Positions 1-11,062 of a stretch of 64,000 nt of DNA are shown piece by piece. The notes beneath the pieces are model-generated. The model did not search any database. It worked only from the letters and a program-made list of their open reading frames with translations, and was not told where the DNA came from. Position 1 is the first letter of the stretch. Every line of letters begins with the position of its first letter. The translations under genes were made by a program, and so were the position numbers. Origin of the DNA: Vermamoeba vermiformis. Its lineage: Eukaryota > Tubulinea > Echinamoebida. The stretch spans positions 124,001 through 188,000 of the forward strand of contig JBEWZL010000124.1 in NCBI GenBank assembly GCA_045837725.1, given 5' to 3'.

Positions 1-2078
1 ATTAGGGTTTGTCAAATATAGTCACCAACGATTATAACATGAATATATATACGATGTATAGTCTATTGTTACCTTGTTGATTTTTTTGGTTTGCAAAGTA
101 GCCACATCCGCGAAGAAAGATTTGAACTCAGGCTTGTACCTGTTATTAGCCTTATCTTCGAACACGGCAATAGCACCCTTATTGTTATTAGAGCCACAAT
201 AATATGACGCTGAGAAGAGTGTATACAGCTTGTCTTCGTGCCAGCTCAAGTACCCTTCGTCCACGAGTTCGTGAGATCTGATCACGAGCTCCAAGTTGTT
301 GTGCTTCAAAAAGTTACGAGTAGCAGCTGCTCCGAATCTAACTCCCGCGCCACGATCTGACGGCTCCCACTCATCGATTTCAACACTCGGGTCACTCCAG
401 ATAACTTGTTCCATGATGTGTTGTTCGCGGGTTGAAATATGTTTGTGACGAGGCAAGCCAATCTTACGGTTGATACTAAATATAGAATACATTAATACCA
501 TATATAGAATCATATTTAACAGGCGTTTATCTGTTGATCTAAAATTTTTTCGAATTTTTTAACTTACGATTGGATCTCCTTAATCGTGACATCGTTGAAG
601 CTGAACAGGCCACCTATATTAATAAATATTAATATGATATGTATATAAAGATAGGAGCTGCCGTCTTACCGTGCAAAATGAACACTTTGTCTTCAATCAT
701 CGCAGCCAAAGGCAACAACTTGAACGTGTCCTGAATGAGTTCGAAAATCTCACTGTCGTAGCGCTGTCGGATCTGATCTTCAAATTTGTACTTTTCGTTC
801 ATTCTGCGTGCTTCGTGATTGCCACGGTTCAAGAACACATTGTTCGGGAACGCTGCAAAAAAAAAAACCCAAAAATTACTAAATTTGTTCTTAAAGCATT
901 GTTTTTGTCATTACTATATGGTAATATCGTATTATCGTACCTAATCTCAAAGCATAAACCATGAACAAGACTTCAGGGCCGTGGAAACCTCTGTCTACAA
1001 AGTCACCGTTGAAAATGTACGAAACTTTCTCTGAGGGCAAACCTGCATATATAATATATATATTAGACACAATGCAAATATGATGCGTAAGAATTGAATT
1101 TAACGTACCGCCGAGATCCAACAAAGTAATCAAATCCGTTAATTGACCGTGAGTGTCTCCAACAACAATAACACGACCTATAAATAGTAATGCGTGCTAT
1201 TAATATTAAGTAGGTAAAATAAGATTAAATTAGCCTTTTCAGGAAAAGTTGAGAGTTTTAGCACGTGCTTTGGGTCATGTTTGAAAACGGTTCTAAAGTA
1301 TTCTACGTACCGCCCTTAGGAATAGGTACGCTAGATACGTTTGGAACGGCATCTAAATCCGTTTTAACGTGATTTAAAAGTTCGTAGGCGTATTTGTAGT
1401 GCAACAAATTGTTTTGTTTGTAATGATTCAGAAGGTTCTAAAAAACCGGTCAATATTAATAAAATATTATGATAATAGAACTATATCAATTTTATAACAT
1501 ACGGTAATGTCTTCGAGGGTTGGAGGAAACTTCAGATGCGGGCCTTTGTAGTCAGCGGGAATCTGGAATTTCTCCTCGCGTGTAACAGGCTTTCTGACCG
1601 GAATTGTTTGAAATACTATATCGCTAATGTCTCCATAGCAGTCTTCATTCGCAATAGTCATTTTTTCTAACGAGATGCGTTAGGAAGTTGTACAAATATC
1701 AAAGGTGGAATTCTACTGCAGTAAAGACTTAAAAATTGCAATATTAATATGATAATTCTTGGTAGTAATATAAATTAGCAATGATCACATTATTGAAGCT
1801 GTGTCGTTAGAGGTGGTTGAAGATCGAATAAATTTCAAAAAAAAAAAAGGGAATAAATATTTAGAAATTTGCAATTTACCTTCATGGTAGTCTAAATGAT
1901 TCCAAGTATCTTTGAATACATTTCTAATTAATTCTCGTTGCGACAGGTACCGTCTTGCGTATTTTTGAACAATAATCACGGATTTGACGTCGTATTTGCT
2001 CGCTTCCATTTTCTTTTGTCTTTTTTTGCTATTTTCCGAGTGATCGCTGTTTGAATTGTTGGACAAGCGACGCTTCAT
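1..2078 (-). CDS. PPEF: PPEF/RdgC-type Ser/Thr protein phosphatase, 3' end beyond the window
   Basis: Metal-dependent PPP-family phosphatase of the EF-hand (PPEF/RdgC) type, which removes phosphate from Ser/Thr and is normally calmodulin/Ca-regulated. Eight exons read in phase: 1880-2078, 1503-1666, 1311-1437, 1109-1177, 941-1042, 670-852, 568-613, 73-475 (431 codons in view). Residues about 30-60 form an IQ-like segment followed by a PPEF-type linker. Then come DYKGPHLKFP, GDTHGQ, FNGDFVDRG, LNRGNHE, a WSDP loop, RSHE and SASYYCG, so all metal and phosphate ligands are present. The last exon ends in a clean donor at 73 and no acceptor is seen before base 1, so the C-terminal EF hands that define the family should lie left of the window. 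The start at 2078 is the first ATG of the IQ-bearing exon. Family call is secure; the EF-hand part is inferred. Confidence 0.9.
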
Positions 2079-2406
2079 TGAGAGGACTGAAAAAACAACT
2101 ATTTTTTACGGATCAAATTATCTTTGCCTCTCATGCAACTCCCAACATTAGCGTATAAAGCCAAAGAAATTACGAACAACAAATTATAACATTATTGCGC
2201 TTATTTTAGTAATGATAGGACCAAGCCGCCAGATTCGTAAAGAGGTAACGTTTTTTGTTATCGGCTTGGGTAACGCAAAACAATTTTTAACTAATTTATT
2301 TCGTATTCCGTATATTACATCTAAAATTCTCTAATATATACTATAAATATTGACATAAAATTAATTTTTTTAGGGATCGAAAAAGATGCGGGTTTGGAAC
2401 TGAGCT
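2079..2406. other. Intergenic, A/T-rich
   Basis: Lies between the start of the phosphatase gene and the stop codon of the Rieske gene, both on the minus strand. It should hold the phosphatase promoter. I see no ORF or structured repeat worth calling. Confidence 0.5.
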
Positions 2407-3977
2407 TTAGCTTTCAATAGTGATTGGCTGCGCTTCTTTCGCATCTTCGTAAAACTGTTTGTACCATTTTCTGAAGGTCGCAATCGCACGATCAGTTTTG
2501 ACGAACATTGGGTTCTTCAAGTACTTCTTGTTGTTCCAGATCACCACGTCGCCTTCGTACAGATGCAAAAACTCGTTGAACATGATCTTCGCGACGAACC
2601 TTGGAATGTAGTGCACCAAGTACAGCATGTGGTACGATACTGTCACGCCTTGCTTGACCGGCTTGAGTGTTTGAACGAGTCTCATGAAGCCACCGGTGAA
2701 AGTCAAGAGCACGACGCCAGGGCCATGCTGCACGATGTCAGTGTCGAGAGATTGCACGCGCACACCGAGCACAAAGGCCTGCTCTGTCAGTCGCACGTGA
2801 GCCAAGTGCGGCGAGTTTGGATCTTCGCTTGGACGCCAAGACGCGTTCAAAAATCTATGAGTGATGAATGGCATGCTGCCTTTAACGTGCACGACGTTCA
2901 AGTGGCCGGCGTCTGGTCCGTTCTCATGCAAGTCCTGTGGAATAGTTTCAATTTCGTGCTCACTGACACCATGGAGAACCATCGAGGCATCAGCGATGAT
3001 CTCGGGTATGTCGTATTTGGGCGTTCTGTCTGCAGAGTTCCATATCAGCACCATGCCATTACGTTCTATCACTGGCCACGGCTTCAATTTGGCTGCATCA
3101 AATCGAAGGTAAGTTCCGGATTCGCACCATCGATTCATTATTTAAAAAATGACTTACCATTTGTAGGTATGCATGTATCTTCAATATCAGGTACTTTAAC
3201 GCATCGACCAGTGTTGCCTTCGAACTCCCAGCCGTGGAACGGACAGACCAGACAATCGCCGTTCACGATCGGACCGCCCTTGGTCAACTTAGCTCCCAGG
3301 TGCGGGCAATAGGCATCAAAAGCGGATACTATAGGTATTTGTAAGTATAAGAACTCGATATTGATATTTATTGCGCAATTTAAGGAAAAAGATTCGCGCG
3401 TAATGGAAATTGAAACTGATCCAAAATTTGTTTCAATTCAAATTTGCATTTTAATAATTCAATAACAATTCTAATATTGATTCAAGGCATTAAGATTATA
3501 ATATCATCTTAGTTACCTTTTCCTTCAGAATTTCTAAAGAAGACCAAATCCTCGCCGAAGATCTTCTCGTCGCGGTACTCTCCTTTCTTCAATTGGAATG
3601 ACGGAAAGGCGGCAAACCACCTGCAATAGACAATATCAGTTAATTGCTATCCAATTTATAAAGGTTTGTAGTTTCCGATCGATGGATCGAGACGGAGTTT
3701 TACCCCAATTTTACTTGTAAGTAATTTTAATTTGTATAACGAACATATTTAGTATTATTTATTATCGGCAGATAAATCCTTCGTACCCGACGGGAATTGG
3801 CGGCAATTGACCTCGGCGGATCTGCTCTTTCAATCTCCTAAGATTGCCTCCACCAAGTTGCTTCGCATTTCTCTTATATGAGTAGACTCGGAACAAAAGC
3901 TTGTATATCCGATGCAACAGTATGAAGGTGACAGCCATGGCAACAATGCCTAGTGGTACGATGATAACTAGATCCAT
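2407..3977 (-). CDS. Rieske oxygenase, DAF-36/Neverland (cholesterol 7-desaturase) type
   Basis: Membrane-bound Rieske [2Fe-2S] non-haem iron oxygenase. Relatives (DAF-36, Neverland) convert cholesterol to 7-dehydrocholesterol. Four exons read in phase: 3787-3977, 3517-3620, 3158-3328, 2407-3092, giving 383 residues, the usual family length. Residues about 2-28 are a membrane anchor. The Rieske cluster ligands are visible as [10 protein letters not shown] and [13 protein letters not shown] (C-x-H ... C-x2-H). The iron-binding part follows, with DAGHLNVVH. Introns are 57-189 bases. The gene sits downstream of nothing that suggests an operon; it is simply one of a run of minus-strand genes. Sterol as substrate is inferred from the family and was not read from the sequence. 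Confidence 0.88.
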
Positions 3978-4345
3978 TTCGTGAACGCAAGAAATTATGA
4001 TTGGAGACGGTATGTGGCTTCTTGCGTAAATTATATGATAAAAATGATGTTTGGTACGGTTCGAAGATTAGGTCAGGGTTCGTAACAAGAATTTTTACGC
4101 AGCGAGTAAAAAGGAGAAAACAATATTCCGAGAGGCGCCTTAAACATTCATTTGGGCAATAATATGATCGCAACTGATAATTAGGAAAGGAGATATTACT
4201 AGTATAGTCCTAGTTATGACGAACACTTAAAAGCGGCTGTATTTCAAATTTATCATTTGAAATTATTTCAAATCAATTTTGATAACGCATAATATAATGA
4301 TAAACAAATAAAAACGCAAGCTTAGCCTGAATTTACATAGTTTTA
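3978..4345. other. Intergenic
   Basis: Separates the Rieske gene start from the end of the F-box gene. Short frames here are not supported by splice sites or recognisable protein. It should contain the Rieske promoter and the 3' untranslated region of its neighbour. Confidence 0.5.
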
Positions 4346-6057
4346 TTAAGGAAATTCAAGCCCTTCAGGCGCAAATAATGAGCATAATACTGCAATTAGC
4401 ATCTGTGCGGCAATTCCTCGCTGCAGTAGTTTTCTATTAAGCGTGTCGAAGAAGGTATGCCAATAAGGGTTATGATTGTCGATTATATCTTCTACCGTAA
4501 GTTGCGCTGTGTAGTATTGTATCCGGACCGTTAAAATTTGGAACAGATTAATAAACATTGTCATCCATATTCTATTCGTCACTATATATTCTATAGCCAA
4601 GCTCCAATCGATTGCGTATACGAATAATATCGTTATTGCTGTTGTCATTGCTGTTGCTATTTTTAGACCAAAGTGATGTCGTCTAAACCAAAATGCTTCA
4701 AATAGCCATTCATAGCCCTCAATGCATCCACCTATAATCCAACATAATCCATTGTTGCGCCAATAATTTGGATATTGCCCAGCTAGCCAGATATAAACGG
4801 ATAAAAGCGATCCAACTAATGTCGTGCTGCCCACTTTGAAGAAAAGGGACTGTTCTCGGATAGATTTGACGAAAAACCAACAAAATAATGCTATAAGCGT
4901 ATATGACGTTAATACGCCTAAGAGATACAGATAGGGCGCTGAATTCGGATAACACTGAAGAAGAGCCCTAATGTCCATAACTAGGATTGGTCCATATACC
5001 AAAGCTAGCATCATCAATACGCCTAAAAATGGCATATTAAAAAATTGGTCGTATTTACGCTAGTGTTTTTTACCTAATCTCCAGTCAAGAAGTTTTTTGC
5101 CGCGTAATCGATAAATTTTGTTTAACGTAATTCCTTGAAATTGAAAATCATTTAGATCGGCAATGACGTCGTATTCTTCAGCAATGTTCTTCGTATTCAT
5201 AAGTGTCTTGGGGATCTTGATCTTTCGCTTTCTTCCAACAGACGCGTTGTTAAAAATAACGTATTTTTCATTCTCTCTTGACCACTTCAAACTCGTTTTA
5301 ACTGCATAACTGCACAACAAAAAAATTTTAAAATTCCAGCCAAGACCTATTCGTGGTGTGGTTCTTACTTTCCTACGTTGAGGTATCTGTAAGGCATGTT
5401 GAATCCGATCATTAGCGCCGTTTCTACTGCCACATCTAGCACTTTCTTATTCAATCGATTCGCCAAATATCTATCTTCAACGTGCCATTGCGGCTTGTAC
5501 GTGCTCTGAAAATTAGTTAGATCGGTTTGTAAGGTAGAATCCGATTGACCTTACAGGGTAAACATTGAATGAAGTTTCTTGTGGGCAACGAATATCTTTG
5601 TCCTTGGTCAAGAAGTTCTTCGCACCAAATCTGACATTTTAAAAAGTTTTAGTTTTCTTCAAATCACTCAATCACGTACTCTTTGTTACAGATAGCCGAG
5701 CTTAAGGAATGGATGCACGGATAATTATGCCATTGAGGATTGACTTGTGCGGCTGCTAATAAAGAAGGCAGATCTAAATAACTCATTATCTCTTCTACTA
5801 ATTCCTAAAATCCCGAATAAATTAGTTTACACAATATCCAAGCTTATTTTATCAAGGAGCAACTTTATAATTGTTTTTCTTACGTAGGGGAGCCGATCAA
5901 AATGCGAAGCAGATGTGTTGACGTTTGCTCGCTTCCTCGCGTAATATTGTCGCCTCCTATATTTGTAATATTTCCATAGAGCACTGACAAATGTAACTAT
6001 TAGGAGGAAAGCGAAGAATACGCGTGAGTATGGAAATGCAACTGGTGGATTCGTCAT
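4346..6057 (-). CDS. Membrane-anchored F-box protein with a C-terminal multi-pass domain
   Basis: Six exons join in phase to 474 residues: 5884-6057, 5680-5804, 5555-5630, 5369-5505, 5074-5309, 4346-5022. Residues about 8-28 are a hydrophobic anchor. Residues about 54-90 form an F-box, with LPYELVEEIMSYLDLPSLL followed by the usual NPQWHNY. F-boxes bind Skp1 to bring targets to an SCF ubiquitin ligase. A basic middle region follows, and the last 225 residues have about six hydrophobic segments. The last two parts could be read as separate genes, because a stop and a new ATG lie only 24 bases apart. However, a 51-base GTAAAA...TTTAG intron joins them exactly in phase, and I prefer that model. 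No family is recognised for the C-terminal part. The F-box call is good; the fused topology is inference. Confidence 0.66.
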
Positions 6058-6173
6058 AACGTTTGCCAGGGCATTGGGTAACTAGTTACTTGTACAGTGT
6101 TATTGGCGGTGGTTAAATTGACAAAAGTAGTTTAGGACGGGAAATTGGGTTGGTTAAATTCTTGACTTCGACT

Positions 6174-6255
6174 GGGAGGCGTAAAACTCCTGTCGGTTTT
6201 CAATTTAAACCGACAGTTTTTTAAAGACCTACAATCCGTCTGTCTGCCGGTTTTC
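6174..6255 (+). repeat. Left terminal inverted repeat
   Basis: Pairs with 7797-7878 in inverted orientation. The outer end is GGGAGGCG. The inner part holds a hairpin-forming CTGTCGGTTT / AAACCGACAG pair. Confidence 0.9.
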
Positions 6256-6638
6256 AGAAAATACGCCGGCGCGGACCTCAAACCGACATGAACCGCCGCT
6301 TTATATACCACAGAAGGCATGCAGAATAACGTTATTGTGCGGGTCATAGGCATATTCCGCCTTATTTCTCACCTTTAAACACCGTCAGCTTCGTGATCTG
6401 TCCTACTGTAAACGAATTTGGTGATGCTATGGTACGTCATTAATTTTAAAATTATTACCTGAATTTTATTACTGTTTATTAGTGTTAATTTCGTGATCGC
6501 TTTTGAAATTTTCCCAACTTTTGATCTGATCTCGTTCCGTTTAACAGCGAACCAAAAGTTCCTGATTTCGCCAAGCTGTTTTACTTTGCTTGAGAAAAAA
6601 TTACGGACAATTGCTGAGAAAGACAACACCCTCGAAAG

Positions 6639-7681
6639 ATGGCTCAGCTGGATCGCAAAAGCAAGGGAACGACGATATACGTCTCATTACGGAGCTCACA
6701 AGAACGCAAGACATTAGTACTGTGGTGCTTCTTCCTGTTATTAATTATTAGTGCTTCGATATTGCTAGCAAAGAGGTTCAGTAAGTTCGATAACCGTATT
6801 CACTTCATTTGACTTACTATGTCGTATAGAGCCTCATATCATCACCAAGAGCATCAACGATAAGTAAGTAAATTTTGTAGACTGGTTTTGAGCTCAAAGA
6901 TATCGCTCTACTTTTATCGAAATCAGATCTTAACACGTGCGCACTTTTGGAAAAAACAGCACAAGAACAGACAAAATCAGCCGAATAAGACTGTACTAAT
7001 TTTGTGTATCAAAGCGAAACTGATTACAGTCTTTATGATGCTCCTGGGCGAACTACTGCCAAAGAATACCCCGTGCCACATGCTGATGAAGTACAAACAA
7101 TATCTCGCAATCTGTTTGCGACCCGGACAGAAAATAAAGGTACGAAAAAAAATTATATAATGCTGGTTTATACTGAAGCGATATCTAATGATATTTCGAG
7201 GTTCCAGAAGTGCTTGTTGATAAATTTCAACAACGCGAGATCAAGATCGTTCATGGCAAAGCTTCCAAAGAGAGCATTATTATGCTATCAGCCATCAGAA
7301 GATCAACGCATAGCTATTCATCCGAGAATCGATTTGATCACCCCTTAAATAAGATAATTTTGCCCGATCCGTCCACAACGATCCGAAAAGCATTCCCACC
7401 TTATTGAAGATGACATCAGCTCTTGTTGGAATCTATTAGCTACACTGAGGAGGAATTAATCACAAAAATGATTGGTACTGGGCGACGAAACAAAATAGTA
7501 CCAGTGGTGAAACAATCTTGATCTGGATTCGATCGCGGCCAGGAAAAACGAGCCTTGGGAATGACCAAACGTAAGTTAATTAGCCTGTGATAATAATAAA
7601 CTGGCAGAGATACGCAAGGAGTATTCGTTTGAAATACCTGACGCTGATCTGCAGCGATTCTTGGTAGATTCGTTGTTGTAA
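6639..7681 (+). pseudogene. Spliced cargo gene inside the TIR element, probably decayed
   Basis: Starts at ATG 6639 with a 47-codon exon (6639-6780) containing one membrane segment after a basic head. It is joined in phase to 6830-6863. After that two frames compete. One gives a balanced acidic protein, with segments such as FELKDIALLLSKSDLNT and PGRTTAKEYPVPHADEVQ, but meets a TAA near 6988. A 3' exon encodes VLVDKFQQREIKIVHGK. The last part ends PDADLQRFLVDSLL and stop at 7679-7681, followed at once by AATAAA. Codon use and introns look like those of host genes, so I read it as captured or resident cargo that has begun to decay. No family is recognised, and exons beyond the first two are uncertain. 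Confidence 0.45.
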
Positions 7682-7796
7682 CAATAAATTTATTTTATTT
7701 CACTCCGCTACTACTTTGTGGTTCAATTCCGTGGCTCCAGAGCTTCGATAAGCGAACAAAACCGACACCAACCGACGGAATTAAAACCGACGGAAG

Positions 7797-7878
7797 AAAA
7801 CCGGCAGACAGACGGATTGTAGGTCTTCAAAAAAACTGTCGGTTTAAATTGAAAACCGACAGGAGTTTTACGCCTCCC
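7797..7878 (-). repeat. Right terminal inverted repeat
   Basis: Inverted copy of 6174-6255, ending CGCCTCCC and followed directly by the second copy of the 8-base target duplication. Confidence 0.9.
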
Positions 7879-8151
7879 CTTCGACTGGATCAACCACGTT
7901 TACTGCGTGTATGGCGGTCGAGCGTACTAATCGTACTAGAAATTGAGATGTTATGTAACATATCAGCCATAATACTTCGTTTAGCCAAAAATAGTAACCA
8001 CGCTGCAATTCTGGTTTTATTCTGGCGCCCTGAAAACACATTTGATTCTACAGCCAAAACAAAGCGGTTCTGTCATTTTTCGCATAATCGTTAATTTAAA
8101 AGTCAATCGCACCACGAATCTTAATCCTATTCAAATTTTGAATTTACGAAA

Positions 8152-10758
8152 ATGATTAAAGGCATGATTGACAAGGTGTTTGGCTCCACAGAGGGTATGT
8201 ACCGTCTAAATATTAAGGCTAGCATTATAAGGTGTTGATCACGACGATCGTGGACCATAAATGTTTATAGAATTGTAAATCTGAAATTCTAGATTGTGAT
8301 CCGTCGCTTGATCTGCTCTTATTTATGCGATCCTTGCTGTTAGAAATATTAAAAATATTAATTACTATTTTTAGAGGTCAAATTCAACAAATCAGATGAT
8401 TCTGCTGGTTGCACAACTCTCGTTGCCGTTGATTATTCTGGATCTACCGGTGGCAGCGCTCATTATTGGAATGCCGTTGAGCGCATCGTTAATGATATCC
8501 CTAGAGATAGTTCTACTTCATATTTGCTTTGGGATTCTTCATCTTATCCCGTTACCTACGACAAGTTGATCGCCAACTGCAAGAGCCGAACTGGAAACGG
8601 TGGAACTAACCCTGAAGAAGTCGCGACATATATTTCGAAGAAATTGAAGGACCAAGAAATAATTCTGCATTTATTTACCGACGGACAAGTTGGCCAAGGA
8701 TCAGTTACTGCTTGCGACACCATTATTAAGCAGCATAACCTCAAGTTCAAGAAGGTCTACGTGCACTTCTATAATACTGGTGGCGTTATCAATCTTTCGG
8801 TATCAGCTCCGTTCACTCGCAAATGCGCTTTCGAGATCTGCGTTGACGGAAATAGAATTGCCGACGGAAATTCTCGCGAAGAAGTGGATCTGAGCAAGTG
8901 GGAAGACCTCGATTATTTCTTGGAAAACTACGAGAAGTTGAAAGGAACAATCGTCATGCAAAACCTCGGCGTTATGAACAACGACTTGCGTAACCAATTG
9001 TTGGAGCTCAAAAAGAAACTTTTGGCTGCCTATGTCAAGAAAGGATTCAGCGGAGAATCGGAAAAACCTTTAATGGACGCCTTGAGCAGCGGAGATTACG
9101 CACGTGCATTGAAAGAAGTCAATTCTATGGTCGTGGCTTATCAGAGCAAGATGGACGGTCCAAAATTGATCGAAAAGGCTATCGGTGACATGGTCACTGC
9201 TTGCACTTCTCCGGGAAATTTCAGCTTCGATTTGATCAAAGGATCACGTGCTGAACGCGCCGAGATGGTCTCTGACATGCCCGCAGAACAAGTCGAAGAA
9301 GTTTTGGCCAGTGAAAAAACCTTCGAGTGCCCGATCATGCTCGACTCTGACGTTCCCGCGCTGTTGATCGCTAAGCCTGATTTACCAATTTTGGCAGGAT
9401 TGGAAAAAGATATCGTGGACGACATCATCAACTGCCCGCTCAACCTCTGGAAGTACAACGACCTCGTGACGAAAGTAGCACAGTTGTTGGACCACCCTGT
9501 TGGCTGTCAGTCGCTCAAAGGCGGCCTCTTCGAGACCTCACCGCTCACTCGACGAGAATTAGTCGGGGCTGTCACGCTCGGTGCTGCCGAAGACCACTGC
9601 AAAGCGACTAATTGGACCTTGGCTCAAGTCTTCTCAGGCGGAAAATTGCTCGGAAATCCTGATTTGTGGACTGTCCTCGTGTACTACATTGCCCAAAAAC
9701 GTGTCAACTATTTGTCCGAGAACCAGGACTTGATGACCAGCTTCGCGAGCCACTTGAAGTTCCGATTAATGAAGAACAAAACCAACTTGGGTCTCTCCGG
9801 TCTGCCCGACTTCCCGTTAATCAAGGTCCCAGTCGCAGCTGCTCTTTGGTACTGCGTGGCTTCAGGCGACATTTACGCGGAAAAAAATCACGCGCAAGAT
9901 CGATTACGCGCATTCGGAGGCATCGGCGAGATCTTCGTGCATATGTTAGACGTGCTTGGATTGCCTTATGATAAGGAATATACTCACGACCGATTGAAGT
10001 TGTTGCGCGTCTATGGATGGATGATGTCGCAAAAATTGAACAAAGCCAAGTTGTTGGATCTGTTGCGCTCGTACTACCAGAACCACATCTACTTGGTCAA
10101 GAAGGAACGATTCATTTTCTTAGACGGCCCTGCACCTGCTGAACGTAATCCTAACGCTCCGACCTTGCCCGAGTTCACTCAAGGCGTTCCATTCGAAGTT
10201 CTCGTCACGATCAGCAACTTGGTGGATCCGTTGAAAAAGAGCGGAGATGTTATTATTGAGAAGTACGTGGCTCCTACTCGTATTCACTTTAAGAAGAACT
10301 ATGGATACCCTGCTAACTGGACCAAAGAACAAATTTTGGATAAACAAGCGAAAGTACAGATCTGCCCGATGACTTTCCGTCCATATTTCATCGATCCTAT
10401 TAAGCATAAGCATTGGGAATTGTGCGTCGAAGAGACATGGGAATGCTCCTTAGACAAGATGCTCAGTCTCAAGAACTACTACATCCGCTACGTGATCGAA
10501 AATATGCAGTTCCCTACCCACGAAGAGCTTATTGAATTTTTATACGACAAGCAGCGCAACAAGGAATCGAATGCTATGGATACTTTGCCTCAATACACCG
10601 AAATGTTTGTCAACGACATGATCTCGCAGATCGAAAAAGCAATTAAGGCCAACGAAGAAAAATTTGGCGAGAAAGTTACCGTAGAAAAGTTTAAACAAAT
10701 TGTTGAGCGCAGTCGTAACCGCGAAGAACGAGAAAAGATTGAAAAGGAATGGAAATAG
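8152..10758 (+). CDS. von Willebrand factor A-domain protein, 808 residues
   Basis: Two exons, 8152-8194 and 8375-10758, join in phase (G|AG) and give 808 residues. The N-terminal 200 residues form a vWA domain with a complete metal-ion-dependent adhesion site: DYSGS at about residue 36, a Thr within GNGGTNP at about 90, and FTDGQ at about 112. There is no signal peptide, so it is probably cytosolic. The long remainder is mixed helical, with an ICPMTFRPYF block about 170 residues before the end and a charged, helical C-terminus. I do not recognise a named family. Proteins of this general build occur in amoebae and some large DNA viruses, but that is memory and was not tested. It is followed by an AATAAAA polyadenylation signal about 22 bases after the stop. 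Confidence 0.82.
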
Positions 10759-11062
10759 ATCCGAAAGGCTTCTTTTTTGTTAATAAAACCTCACTTTAAT
10801 TAATAATCGGTGTGAGCATAATTGGAAGCGAATTTCGATCTTTGCAGGATTTTGGGCCAAATTCCTTCGGAGACTAATTGCACGGCGACAGCGGAAAAAT
10901 GGCGCCTTTTTTTTTTAATTTTTCTGTTCTTGTGCAACACACGCGCAACCTGCAGCACAGTTTCTGCTTATAGTTAGCTTAATTGTTGTTATTTTTGCAT
11001 TGCCGCGAGACTACAAGCCCTTCATAACCTGCTTTGCGAATCCAACCTGTTCGCCTCCGATC
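10759..11062. other. Intergenic between two plus-strand genes
   Basis: Contains the likely polyadenylation signal of the vWA gene and a T-run at about 10909-10922. Nothing else is recognised. Confidence 0.5.

Larger units (their letters stand above)
6174..7878. mobile_element. DNA transposon-like element with 82-bp terminal inverted repeats
   Basis: A 1,705-base unit starting GGGAGGCG and ending CGCCTCCC. The two ends are near-perfect inverted copies over about 82 bases, with one small length difference in a T-run. An 8-base direct repeat, cttcgact, lies immediately outside at 6166-6173 and 7879-7886, the mark of transposition. Inside each end there is a shorter palindrome (CTGTCGGTTT ... 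AAACCGACAG). 8-base duplications are typical of hAT, P and some Merlin elements; MULEs usually give 9. No transposase motif is recognisable, so this is a non-autonomous element. It carries a spliced gene-like region instead (see 6639-7681). Confidence 0.85.

Noticed and set aside
2563-3312. 249-codon plus-strand frame antisense to the Rieske gene
   Set aside because: It mirrors the well-supported Rieske exons and has no recognisable protein features of its own.
8524-10758. Calling the vWA protein Sec23 or integrin-like
   Set aside because: The vWA site is clear but none of the zinc-finger, gelsolin or membrane parts of those families is present.
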